NCBI GenBank assembly: GCA_005882315.1
Contig: VBAR01000001.1
Span: 2,305,736 to 2,369,735, forward strand
Direction: 5' to 3'
Length of the DNA: 64,000 nucleotides
DNA from: Bacteroidota bacterium
GTDB lineage: Bacteria; Bacteroidota; Bacteroidia; Chitinophagales; Chitinophagaceae
Every line of letters begins with the position of its first letter. Position 1 is the first letter of the stretch. The position numbers and the translations under genes were made by a program. Of this stretch, positions 8,880-17,030 are shown piece after piece. The notes under the pieces are model-generated. The model searched no databases and was not told the origin of the DNA. It saw only the letters and a program-made list of their open reading frames with translations.

Positions 8880-9350
8880 TTATTCCCGTTCCAAAGCAAT
8901 TTCATATTGAGTTGTTGGAGTGTAAGTATTAGTCCAAAAGGTTAGCACCAGGTTACCTTTTTTATATTCGTGATAGCGACTCTTTTCGGATGACATTTCA
9001 GTCCTAACAAAAATAAATCCCAGTGATTCTGCTTCTATTTTACTTTTTGAAAAATGGACGAGATTACCAAAATCCATAGAAACAATTTTTTTTCCACTCG
9101 AAAACTTAGCTATTGCAATAAAACCATCTGCATTATCGTCATAGATATTTTTATTCAGAGCGAATGAAGTTTGTGTGTAACCATTTGTGTCTTTAAACTT
9201 GTAAATTGCAAAACCTTTTGCATTTAGTAATTTTTCAGCAGTATTATCATTGGCGTCCATCACCAGCATTAGTTCTTTTATGCTAGCTAACTGTCCATAG
9301 GCTACATTTATATTGAAACCTATGAGTAATAAAATTATGAATTGCTTCAT
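8880..9350 (-). CDS. Secreted hypothetical protein
   Basis: 156 residues with a clear signal peptide (MKQFIILLLIGFNINVAYGQ, likely cleaved after AYG). The mature part (about 136 residues) begins with LASIKELMLVMD and contains repeated strand-like segments with aromatic residues (GFAIYKFKDTNGYTQTSFAL). This is the look of small periplasmic or exported Bacteroidota proteins with no assigned domain. It is the promoter-proximal gene of the accessory block and is followed after 15 bases by the 113-residue gene. Function unknown. Confidence 0.6.
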   Translation of the reverse strand: MKQFIILLLIGFNINVAYGQLASIKELMLVMDANDNTAEKLLNAKGFAIYKFKDTNGYTQTSFALNKNIYDDNADGFIAIAKFSSGKKIVSMDFGNLVHFSKSKIEAESLGFIFVRTEMSSEKSRYHEYKKGNLVLTFWTNTYTPTTQYEIALERE

Positions 9351-9438
9351 GAGCTGTTTTTTTAATTGCCACCAACTCGTCGCTTGACGTAATATTTTGT
9401 TCCAAATTTAATTCATTATCAAAGTAAAACTGCACAAA

Positions 9439-10335
9439 TCACTTGCCTCCCAATTCATCCCACGCAGCACCCAGCGGTCGTGTTATCCCATCGCCTTTCC
9501 ATTCACCGATGCCGGGAAAGGTTGTAGTTTTTAAAAACTCTTCTTTTGTTTTGCCGGCTTTGATCTCGCCTTCAGTAAATTTTAAAACAGCATCTAAGTA
9601 ATCAGCAAATTTTTTCAGATCATCGGATGTGCCGGTTACTTCATAACCATCTGCGGCATGTCCGTAAACATATTTTGTTTTGCTGTCAAACTTGTTCATT
9701 GTTTTATTCAGCACTTCGATCCAGCTTTTAATATTGGCTCCTGCACCACGATCAACAAAAGGGTGGCGGCGGTTAAATAAAAGATCACCCATATGTATAA
9801 TATTGGCATGTTCAAAATGTATTACACTATCACCATTAGTATGCCCTGCACCAAAATAATGCAGGCAGATCTTTTCTTTACCAAATTTCTGGCACCAGGT
9901 TGTTCCAAAAGTCTGGTCAGGGTATAATTGTTTGTCTTCTGATTTCTGTGCTTTAGCTGTTGTTTCCTGGTTCTTTTTTGAATTTTCATGTGCCAGCACA
10001 TGCTCAACCATTCCTTTAAAAGAAATATTACCTGCTGTGTGATCGCCATGATGATGGGTATTGATCAAAAGTGTAAATGGCTTCTCACTTTTCTTTTTCA
10101 GTTCATCGATCAGGTGTTTGCTTGTATCAGCGAACTGTGAGTCAACTACAACAATTCCTTTTTTGCTTAACAGGAATGCGATAGTGCCACCCCGTTCGGT
10201 AAATATTCCAATGTCGTCAGTAAGCATTGTTATTTTCCATGCCTGCTGGAAGAAAGATGAAAATATTTTTTGTTGGCCCAATGTCAAAGCCCCAAATGTG
10301 AGTGCTGTGTTTTGTAAGAATGTTCGACGTTTCAT
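9439..10335 (-). CDS. MBL-fold metallo-hydrolase with Tat-like signal
   Basis: 298 residues from the ATG at 10335, which begins MKRRTFLQNTALTFGALTLG: a twin-Arg signal followed by a hydrophobic stretch, so the protein is exported in folded form. The metallo-beta-lactamase motif THHHGDHTAG gives the HxHxDH zinc site, followed by later ligands in YFGAGHTNGDSVIHF (His) and IIHMGDLLF (Asp), and by VYGHAADG near the C-terminus. Members hydrolyse esters, thioesters or lactams; the substrate is not predictable. The longer frame to 10431 would translate the dispersed repeat at 10358-10432 and is rejected. Confidence 0.88.
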   Translation of the reverse strand: MKRRTFLQNTALTFGALTLGQQKIFSSFFQQAWKITMLTDDIGIFTERGGTIAFLLSKKGIVVVDSQFADTSKHLIDELKKKSEKPFTLLINTHHHGDHTAGNISFKGMVEHVLAHENSKKNQETTAKAQKSEDKQLYPDQTFGTTWCQKFGKEKICLHYFGAGHTNGDSVIHFEHANIIHMGDLLFNRRHPFVDRGAGANIKSWIEVLNKTMNKFDSKTKYVYGHAADGYEVTGTSDDLKKFADYLDAVLKFTEGEIKAGKTKEEFLKTTTFPGIGEWKGDGITRPLGAAWDELGGK

Positions 10336-10357
10336 GTGTTGTATGATTGTTGTTGAG

Positions 10358-10432
10358 TAGAGTTGTATTTGTACAAGTGTGCCCTTCGACAAGCTCAGGA
10401 TAAACTTGCAACAAAAGTTAAATAGTAGCAAT
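10358..10432 (-). repeat. Dispersed repeat family 1, copy with the CCTGAGCTTGTCGAAGG insert
   Basis: Read on the minus strand it shares ATTGCTACTATTTAACTT...TTG and CTTGTAC...CTCTA with copies at 23625, 37895, 48661 and 59729. The central TGCGTCGCA hairpin of other copies is replaced here by a longer segment holding CCTGAGCTTGTCGAAGG, which is itself a well-known interspersed word in many bacterial genomes. It lies directly upstream of the MBL hydrolase start. Confidence 0.7.
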
Positions 10433-10497
10433 GTTGTTGGTTACATAATAAAGAACTTTATGCAATGCTGAAATTATGAAAAAATAAAGACAGATAA

Positions 10498-10533
10498 AAT
10501 CTAAGTTCTCCGCCGCGGCGGAGACAGGGGGTT
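10498..10533 (+). repeat. CCGCGG palindromic repeat, copy 1
   Basis: AATCTAAGT, then TCTCCGCCGCGGCGGAGA (a near-perfect palindrome), then CAGGGGGTT. A second copy in reverse orientation lies at 59644-59682. This copy ends on the stop codon of the MFS gene. Confidence 0.75.
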
Positions 10534-11779
10534 AATATTCAAATTTCCTCAGCCCCGGTGCTTTAAACCATGTGACGACAGAGACAAGTAAAGTCATACA
10601 TCCACCAAAGATGACTGAGGGAACAGTGCCGAGTAAAGATGCAGCCACGCCGCTTTCAAACTGGCCCAGTTCATTGGATGAATTGATGAACATTGAATTG
10701 ACAGAAGATACACGACCCCGCATTTCATCAGGAACAAATAATTGTACGATCGTTCCGCGAATGATAACGCTGACACCATCAAACAACCCGCTGATAAATA
10801 AAGCTGCAAAACTCAGCCAGAAATTTTTTGAAATAGCAAAGATCAAAATACAAATACCAAACCCGGCAACTACATATAATAATGACTTGCCTTGTTTATT
10901 TTTCAACGGATGAGTTGTAAGCCATGCAATGGCAACGAAATTTCCCAGATAAGTAGCAGCTACCAACCATCCTAATCCCTGCGGGCCGACATGTAAAATA
11001 TCAATGGCAAAAACGGGTAACAATGCCGTTGCTCCGCCGAATAATACTGCAAACATATCAAGACTCATGGCGCCCAATAATGCTTTTTGATTGTACACGA
11101 ACCGAAGCCCTTCTTTTACACTATCCCATGTTTTGCTATTGCCGGGGTTCCAGCTTACCGGTTTTGGTTTTATATTTTGAAATGCAAAAAATGATAACAA
11201 TATCAGGGAACAAACAACTATAAATGAAACGGTGATATTGGTATAGCCCATCAACACCCCGGCAATAGCTGGCCCCGCTACGGCAGCTACCAGCCAGACC
11301 ATACTGTTAACAGAAACAGCTTTTACTAATGAAGTGGTGGGTATTAATTGCGCAAGGAAAGAATTGAATGCGGATGCACTGTAAGCTCTTACAACACCGG
11401 TACCGAAGATCAATGCATAAATTCCCCACTCAATAAATCTGGAAGAGGTTTGCTCCAGCATCCATGATGAAGTAATAAACAAGAGACCAAGCATCAATAA
11501 AAAATATAACCCGATGCATACTGTTAATAACCGATGCTTATTGCTTCTGTCAACTTTTACGCCGGCAGGCAAAGCAAGACTCAAAGCCGGAATTACTTCT
11601 GATAAACCTAATATACCCAGGGAGAGTTTGCTACCAGTTATTTCATAGAGTCTCCATCCCAATAAAACAGGGGTCATACGAAGTCCGGCAATAAATAAAA
11701 TACGGGCAATGATAAACCAGGTAAACTCAGTATTGATTACCGGGAAGAATTTTTTTCTTATGTCCGTTTCATCTGTCAT
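10532..11779 (-). CDS. MFS transporter
   Basis: 415 residues with about twelve hydrophobic segments, matching the MFS_3 (EntS-like) branch of drug or siderophore exporters. Features seen: an N-terminal FTWFIIARILFIAGLRMTPVLLGWRLYEITGS segment typical of that branch, a loop GVKVDRSNKHR between TM2 and TM3 corresponding to motif A, and GPAIAGVLMG in TM5. The stop codon of the upstream kinase gene overlaps this start codon (ATGA), so the two are translationally coupled. The substrate cannot be inferred. Confidence 0.88.
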   Translation of the reverse strand: MTDETDIRKKFFPVINTEFTWFIIARILFIAGLRMTPVLLGWRLYEITGSKLSLGILGLSEVIPALSLALPAGVKVDRSNKHRLLTVCIGLYFLLMLGLLFITSSWMLEQTSSRFIEWGIYALIFGTGVVRAYSASAFNSFLAQLIPTTSLVKAVSVNSMVWLVAAVAGPAIAGVLMGYTNITVSFIVVCSLILLSFFAFQNIKPKPVSWNPGNSKTWDSVKEGLRFVYNQKALLGAMSLDMFAVLFGGATALLPVFAIDILHVGPQGLGWLVAATYLGNFVAIAWLTTHPLKNKQGKSLLYVVAGFGICILIFAISKNFWLSFAALFISGLFDGVSVIIRGTIVQLFVPDEMRGRVSSVNSMFINSSNELGQFESGVAASLLGTVPSVIFGGCMTLLVSVVTWFKAPGLRKFEY

Positions 11780-12408
11780 GGGAGTGAAATAAAATGCTGA
11801 CCCGGTTCGTATTCTTTATCCAACGCATCAATGATCGTCTGTAAATGTTTTTCATTATGCAGAAAATCAGCATTGCTGGTATCAACAAACAAAGTTTTTA
11901 TATTATGCTGTTTGATATAATGCGTATAGGTTTCCTGGAGATTGAAAAGGTACTCATCAGGGATAGATTGCTCGTAACTGCGGTTACGTTTTTTTATGTT
12001 TTGTTGCAACTTACTTACAGAAGCATGCAGGTAAATGAGAATATCTGGTTGTATAAGTTGCTGATGAATGATCTCAAATAATCTCTGGTAAAGCCTGAAT
12101 TCATCATCGGGCAATGTAACTTTTGCAAATAACAGGCATTTGGTAAAAAGATAATCGGAGATAGTGAGGTTATTGAACATATCTTTTTGCTGGATCAGGT
12201 CTTTGAGCTGTTTATACCGTTCAGCCATAAAAAACAATTCGACCGGGAATGCATACTGGGCCGGATTTTCATAAAATTTGGCGAGAAAAGGATTGTCAGC
12301 AAATGCTTCTAACACCAGGCGGGCATTGTAATGCTTGCTGAGTAACTGGGCTAGCGTTGTTTTGCCAGCTCCAATATTTCCTTCTATGGTGATGAAATGA
12401 TAATTCAT
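11776..12408 (-). CDS. Deoxynucleoside kinase
   Basis: 210 residues. The P-loop GNIGAGKTTLA at residue 10, the FFMAERYKQL helix (substrate-binding Glu-Arg), RNRSYEQSIPDEY (the ERS-like lid, here RS) and a dNK-like C-terminus identify the deoxynucleoside kinase family (Drosophila dNK / bacterial dGK-dAK). It phosphorylates deoxynucleosides for salvage, in the cytoplasm; whether it prefers deoxyadenosine or deoxyguanosine is not clear from sequence. It overlaps the MFS gene by four bases. Start ATG fits the family N-terminus (MNYHFITIEGNIG). Confidence 0.9.
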   Translation of the reverse strand: MNYHFITIEGNIGAGKTTLAQLLSKHYNARLVLEAFADNPFLAKFYENPAQYAFPVELFFMAERYKQLKDLIQQKDMFNNLTISDYLFTKCLLFAKVTLPDDEFRLYQRLFEIIHQQLIQPDILIYLHASVSKLQQNIKKRNRSYEQSIPDEYLFNLQETYTHYIKQHNIKTLFVDTSNADFLHNEKHLQTIIDALDKEYEPGQHFISLP

Positions 12409-12415
12409 GTTTTAA

Positions 12416-12870
12416 GGCCACAGAGAGCCACTGAGGTTTCAGAGAACCACAGAGCTAATCACGGGCAATTAATCTTTTTATTCCGTCAGTTAACTTTAGC
12501 ACATTAAAATTTATTAATAATCCAACTTTTGCTCCAGATAGTTTTAAATAGGTAAGCACTTGCGCCGTATGAATATCATTAAAGGCTTCAACCGATTTTA
12601 TTTCAACTACTACACAATCTTCAACCAAAAAGTCAAGCCTATATCCTTCTTCAAGCCTGATTTCTTTATATACCACGGAAGTCCCAACTGCCTGATAATT
12701 TTTAAGCCAACTTTTTGTATTTCATAAAACAAGCATGCTTCATATGTTGATTCCAACAGACCAGGTCTTAAACGTTTATGTACTTCTATGGCACATCCTA
12801 TTATTATTTCTGTTATTTTGTTTAATTCCATACTCCGTGGCCCTCGGTTTCTCTGTGGCACTCTGTGGCC
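12416..12870. mobile_element. 455-bp unit bounded by 20-bp terminal inverted repeats and carrying a GxxExxY gene
   Basis: The left end reads GGCCACAGAGAGCCACTGAG (12416-12435). The reverse complement of the right end (12851-12870) reads GGCCACAGAGTGCCACAGAG, an 18/20 match. Further CACAGAG/CCACGG words occur just inside both ends. The only gene inside is the frameshifted GxxExxY protein. No transposase is present, and no target duplication is obvious, so autonomous mobility is not claimed. Confidence 0.5.
12455..12831 (-). pseudogene. GxxExxY protein, frameshifted
   Basis: The GxxExxY family (PD-(D/E)XK-like fold, function unknown) is recognisable in two overlapping frames. The first, from the ATG at 12831, encodes MELNKITEIIIGCAIEVHKRL, PGLLESTYEACL (the signature GxxExxY) and IIRQLGLP. 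The second frame continues with VVYKEIRLEEGYRLDFLVED and KSVEAFNDIHTAQVLTYLK to the stop at 12455. The break lies in CTTCCGTGGTATAT (around 12676-12686): one extra base between CC and GTG would restore LPVVYKEI. So there is a single-base deletion, or else a sequencing error or programmed shift. Total length after repair, about 125 residues, is normal for the family. Confidence 0.85.
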
Positions 12871-12943
12871 CAAAAAATCTCAGATTGTGCAAAATAAATG
12901 AAATGAGATTTTATAAAATGAAATAGCGAAACTTGTGGATAAG

Positions 12944-13426
12944 TCAGATGATTTTTTTTACTTCTAGTTTATCCGGGCAATCTGCCAGTAATTGTTTGAT
13001 GGTTTTTTTTAGAACCGGGTGAATAATATCCGGGGCAATTTCAGCTAAAGGAGTTAATGCAAACCGGCGGTTCTGCATTTCAGGATGCGGAAGGTTTAAA
13101 AATGGAATATCATGTGTTTCATCATTAAATAAAAGGATATCGATATCAATGATGCGGGGCCCGAATTTTTCTTTTCTTTCTCGCCCCATCAGTTTTTCCA
13201 CTTTTAATATTTTACGGATAAGCTGCCGGGCATTTAGCCCGGTTTCTAATTCAAGTGCCTGGTTGAGAAAAGCGGATTGATCTGTATTGCCCCATGCTGC
13301 TGTTTCGTATAAGGACGATTCGGCTGTTACATTGCCACAGTATTCATTTAGCAATTGTATGGCCTTTTGCAGCATTGCTTTGCGGTTGCCTATATTGCCT
13401 CCTGTAAGTAAATAAGCTCTATTCAT
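12944..13426 (-). CDS. folK: 2-amino-4-hydroxy-6-hydroxymethyldihydropteridine diphosphokinase
   Basis: 160 residues, the family's usual length. HPPK transfers pyrophosphate from ATP to 6-hydroxymethyl-dihydropterin in folate synthesis. Visible motifs: the N-terminal LLTGGNIGNRKAMLQKA, YETAAWGNTDQSAFLNQAL, GRERKEKFGPRIIDIDILLF (the signature with the two Mg-binding Asp residues) and LPHPEMQNRRFALTPLAEI. ATG start matches the family N-terminus. It diverges from sppA with 62 bases between them. No other folate gene is adjacent; pabB lies near the right end of the window. Confidence 0.95.
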   Translation of the reverse strand: MNRAYLLTGGNIGNRKAMLQKAIQLLNEYCGNVTAESSLYETAAWGNTDQSAFLNQALELETGLNARQLIRKILKVEKLMGRERKEKFGPRIIDIDILLFNDETHDIPFLNLPHPEMQNRRFALTPLAEIAPDIIHPVLKKTIKQLLADCPDKLEVKKII

Positions 13427-13458
13427 AAACAGCCTGTCGGATAGGGCTCAAATATCTT

Positions 13459-13466
13459 TATTTTTG
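13459..13466 (+). promoter_or_regulatory. Candidate -7 box of sppA
   Basis: TATTTTTG fits the Bacteroidota -7 consensus TAnnTTTG, and the ATG lies 22 bases downstream. A matching -33 TTG is not clear. Confidence 0.4.
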
Positions 13467-13488
13467 GTCTTCTTAAAAGATTTGATTT

Positions 13489-15249
13489 ATGTGGAATTTC
13501 TTTAAAACATTTTTTGCAGCATTACTGGCGATGGTCGTATTTACTGTAATTCTTCTGTTCTTCCTGGTAGCATGGGTAGGCAATCTTGCTTCATCTGGTA
13601 AACCGAAAATAGAAGAGAAATCCGTGCTGGTGATCGATGTTGGACAGCATTACGAGGAGCAGGTACAGGAAAATCTTTTTGGCGCATTGACAGGTGATGA
13701 GGAAAAAAATATTCCTTCTTTGTATGATGTTGTTCGCTTAATAGATAAAGCTGCATCGGATGAAAAAATTGCCGGCATCTATATTCAATGTAATCCCAGT
13801 CCCAATGGCTTTTCTGCAAGCGATGAGATAAGAACTGCATTGCTTGAATATAAAAAAAGTAAGAAATTTTTATATGCCTTCGGTGATGTGATCACACAAA
13901 AAGCTTATCATATTGCAAATACGGCTGATAAGATCTATCTCAGTCCGCAAGGCTATATGGAGTGGAATGGTTTTGCTGTCACACTTACATTTTTGAAAGG
14001 CACACTGGATAAACTCAATATTCAACCGCAAATATTCTATGCTGGTAAATTTAAAAGTGCTACTGAGCCATTGCGAACAACTGAAATGACCCCGGAAAAT
14101 GAATTGCAAACATCAGTATGGTTAGGGGATCTATATGATCATTTTTTGTTGAAAGCATCTGAAGCAAGAAAAATTGATACAGCAGAGCTTCGCAAAATAG
14201 CTAATGATGGAAGAATTGTAACAGCCCAGGATGCTGTAGATGCAAAACTCGTTGATGCACTTAAATATGATGATGAAGTAAAAGATGAGATAAAAAGCAA
14301 ACTCGGTTTGGATAAATACCAGAAAATAAATTTTGTTTCCATAAATACGTATGCAGCCGCAGGTGGATTCAGGAAAACAGCAGGGGAAAAGATCGCTATA
14401 ATTTATGCCGAAGGTGATATCATTGATGGAAAAAGTAGTCAGCAAGGTACCATTGCGGCCGATGATTATCGCAAATTGATCCGGAGGATAAGGTTAGATA
14501 AATCAATTAAGGCAATTGTATTTCGTATCAATTCCGGTGGCGGCAGTTCACTGGCTAGTGAAACGATCTGGCGGGAATTAGAATTGGCAAAAAAGGATAA
14601 GCCAGTTGTTATAAGCTTTGGCGATGTAGCTGCAAGTGGTGGTTATTATATTGCCTGCGCTGCTGATAGCATCTTTGCTAATCCAACAACAATAACCGGC
14701 TCCATCGGTGTGTTTGGTATCATTCCAAATATGGAAGGGTTTTTTAAAAACAAACTTGGTGTTACGTTCGATGGTGTAAAGACAGGGCCTTATGGGGATG
14801 CAGGCACGATGACAAGGCCAATGAATGAAAATGAAAAGAAGATCGTACAGGCAGAAATTGAAAATATTTATGCAGTGTTTAAAAAACGTGTTGCTGATGC
14901 AAGAAAGAAAGATGTTGTTTATATCGATAGTATTGCGCAGGGCCGTGTATGGACAGGGCAAAGAGCCATTCAAATCGGTTTGATCGATAAATTCGGTGGT
15001 ATCAACGATGCAGTAGCGGCGGCAGCAAGAATGGCAAAGCTTCCTGAATATTACCTGCGTGAATATCCTGAGTCGGTTGATTTCCTGGATCAGTTGTTAG
15101 GTAAAACATCATCTCCGATGAACTATAATAACAAACTAAAAGAAGAACTGGGAGAGGAGAACTTCAGAATTTTTAATGAAATGAGAAAAGTGCAGCAAAT
15201 AAGTGGCAAGGCACAGGCTAAGTTGCCTTTTAATTTCTCTATTAATTAA
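13489..15249 (+). CDS. sppA: Signal peptide peptidase SppA, 67K type
   Basis: 586 residues, the long (two-domain) form. An N-terminal membrane anchor (AALLAMVVFTVILLFFLVAWV) is followed by two tandem ClpP-like domains. The catalytic Lys lies in AGKFKSATEPLRT in the first domain and the catalytic Ser in GDVAASGGYYIACAAD in the second, as in the E. coli Ser-Lys dyad enzyme. It degrades cleaved signal peptides in the membrane and faces the periplasm. It is transcribed away from folK and followed by an ABC-2 permease 89 bases on. Complete, with no key residue missing. Confidence 0.94.
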   Translation: MWNFFKTFFAALLAMVVFTVILLFFLVAWVGNLASSGKPKIEEKSVLVIDVGQHYEEQVQENLFGALTGDEEKNIPSLYDVVRLIDKAASDEKIAGIYIQCNPSPNGFSASDEIRTALLEYKKSKKFLYAFGDVITQKAYHIANTADKIYLSPQGYMEWNGFAVTLTFLKGTLDKLNIQPQIFYAGKFKSATEPLRTTEMTPENELQTSVWLGDLYDHFLLKASEARKIDTAELRKIANDGRIVTAQDAVDAKLVDALKYDDEVKDEIKSKLGLDKYQKINFVSINTYAAAGGFRKTAGEKIAIIYAEGDIIDGKSSQQGTIAADDYRKLIRRIRLDKSIKAIVFRINSGGGSSLASETIWRELELAKKDKPVVISFGDVAASGGYYIACAADSIFANPTTITGSIGVFGIIPNMEGFFKNKLGVTFDGVKTGPYGDAGTMTRPMNENEKKIVQAEIENIYAVFKKRVADARKKDVVYIDSIAQGRVWTGQRAIQIGLIDKFGGINDAVAAAARMAKLPEYYLREYPESVDFLDQLLGKTSSPMNYNNKLKEELGEENFRIFNEMRKVQQISGKAQAKLPFNFSIN

Positions 15250-15338
15250 ACTGTTTTAGCCCTTGTAAGCTAAGTGCAGGAGTAAATATTTTTTTCCTCC
15301 TTCTTTTCCGGCTCTATCTTGCGGCATATTTTTATTAA

Positions 15339-16457
15339 ATGCCAGATCGTCAATACAGCCAGCTTAAAGCAATGCTGGCTATTACCAAAGCCAGCCTGAT
15401 AGCCCAGTTCCGCAGCCCGAGTGCATTGGTCTTCGGCTTCCTGTTCCCTTTATTTTTTATATTGATTTTTGGCATCGGGGGCGGTGGTATACCCGGAGTT
15501 ACAATTGCATTGGATAAAAATTCGGATACCGCTAATAAAGTTTATTATGGTATCAAACAGGTTCCGAATATTAATATTCGTCAATATGATAATACAGAGG
15601 AGGGCAATGCAAAGAAACTGGATGATCTGCTCAAAGGAAGGATCACAGCAATACTGAATATTCAGCCGGCAAAAAGCGATTCATCAACGAAATATGAGAT
15701 AGAAATTAATTCTTCAAAAGCATCCCAAGAAAGAGTAGGGCTACTACAGGTGATGCTAAACGGCGTTATTTCACGAATAGATCAATTCACAAATAAAAAT
15801 AGCACAACGGTTGCAAAAATTAATACAACTCCTCCAATCGGCGACCGTGTTTATAAACGTATCGATTTTATTTTACCGGGACAGTTAGGCTTTTCATTAT
15901 TAAGTGCCGGGCTGTTTGGGATTTCTTTTTTGTTTTTTAGTCTACGGGAAACACTCGTGTTAAAACGATTCAACGCTACACCGCTTAACCGCCCTTTTAT
16001 AATTATCGGCGAGGCTTTAGCGAGGGTGATATTTCAGTTTGTAATACTTTCAATCATCATCCTGATCGGAAAATTCGCATTTGGATTTACCCTGATCCAT
16101 GGGTTTACTACTTTTCTTGAGATGATGTTTATCTCTTTTATCGGCCTGTTTGTTTTTATGGGATTTGGTTTTGTTATCAGCGGCGTTTCTAAAAACATTA
16201 ATGCTGTTCCTGCAATTACCAATGCGATCGGTTTCCCGCAGTTTATGTTGTCAGGCACTTTTTTCCCTTACGAAAGTTTGCCAAAGTTTTTACATCCTAT
16301 TGCGAAAGCGCTGCCGCTAACTCATTTAAATGATGCTTTAAGAAAAATTTCTTTTGAAGGATTGCATCTTTCAGATTGCTGGAAGCAGTTGGGAATACTC
16401 GGTATCTGGGGAGTGGTGGTATATATTATAGCCATAAAAGTTTTCAGGTGGGAATAA
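15339..16457 (+). CDS. ABC-2 type transporter permease
   Basis: 372 residues. One N-terminal membrane segment (SALVFGFLFPLFFILIFGIG) is followed by a periplasmic domain of about 130 residues, then five more segments near the C-terminus, with LPGQLGFSLLSAGLFGISF and the conserved FMLSGTFFPYESLPKFLHPIAKALPLTHLNDALR-type block of ABC-2 (drug or polysaccharide) permeases. No ATP-binding subunit is encoded next to it, so the partner must come from elsewhere. Substrate unknown. It lies between sppA and a small SRPBCC-like protein on the same strand. Confidence 0.87.
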   Translation: MPDRQYSQLKAMLAITKASLIAQFRSPSALVFGFLFPLFFILIFGIGGGGIPGVTIALDKNSDTANKVYYGIKQVPNINIRQYDNTEEGNAKKLDDLLKGRITAILNIQPAKSDSSTKYEIEINSSKASQERVGLLQVMLNGVISRIDQFTNKNSTTVAKINTTPPIGDRVYKRIDFILPGQLGFSLLSAGLFGISFLFFSLRETLVLKRFNATPLNRPFIIIGEALARVIFQFVILSIIILIGKFAFGFTLIHGFTTFLEMMFISFIGLFVFMGFGFVISGVSKNINAVPAITNAIGFPQFMLSGTFFPYESLPKFLHPIAKALPLTHLNDALRKISFEGLHLSDCWKQLGILGIWGVVVYIIAIKVFRWE

Positions 16458-16491
16458 GCAAATCAAAAGTCAAATAATTCAAACAGGATCA

Positions 16492-16950
16492 ATGAGGTTC
16501 ATAAAATTAGGTTTGATAAGTATCGTAATAATATTCCTGTTGTTTACGGGGATGTCTTTATTTATACCATCGAATGTAAATATTTCAAGGGCAATTAATC
16601 TCGCAGTGAAACCTGATAGTGTACTGCCACTAATAAAAGATACAACTAAGTGGATCCAATGGTATCCTGGTTTTGATACATTACAATCGCAGGGTACTGC
16701 CATCTCGTTTCAACCTTCCGAAAATAATAAGGTAAATGTTGAGTTCAGGAAAGGTGATTCAAGGCCCATTATTTCAACCTGGCAGATCATTCCCTATGCA
16801 AATACTGACTCGATAACTGTTCAATGGTATATGCATTTTAAACTACGTTGGTACCCCTGGGAAAAATTTGGAAGCCTGCTTTATGACAGGGCTTATGGAC
16901 AACATATGGAAAGGGGATTAAACAACCTGGCTTCTATAGTTTCAAAATAA
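16492..16950 (+). CDS. Membrane-anchored SRPBCC/polyketide-cyclase-like protein
   Basis: 152 residues. One N-terminal membrane helix (LGLISIVIIFLLFTGMSLF) is followed by FIPSNVNISRAINLAVKPDSVLPLIKDTTKWIQWYPGF, a pattern typical of the first strand and helix of START/SRPBCC-fold proteins of Bacteroidota (polyketide cyclase-like), and then by strands and a C-terminal helix. These proteins usually bind hydrophobic ligands; no ligand is known here. It begins 34 bases after the permease and may be co-transcribed with it. Confidence 0.65.
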   Translation: MRFIKLGLISIVIIFLLFTGMSLFIPSNVNISRAINLAVKPDSVLPLIKDTTKWIQWYPGFDTLQSQGTAISFQPSENNKVNVEFRKGDSRPIISTWQIIPYANTDSITVQWYMHFKLRWYPWEKFGSLLYDRAYGQHMERGLNNLASIVSK

Positions 16951-17030
16951 TTATCTCGTAAATAATACCAGTCATTCAAAGCCGGTTATTCAATAAGCCA
17001 ATTAAAATTATTTTTTATTAATTTCAGCAT

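Noticed and set aside
10336-10431. N-terminal extension of the MBL hydrolase
   Set aside because: It translates a dispersed repeat, and the twin-Arg signal begins at the ATG at 10335.
16034-16258. Minus-strand frame inside the ABC permease
   Set aside because: Shadow of the membrane segments; no promoter, no domain.
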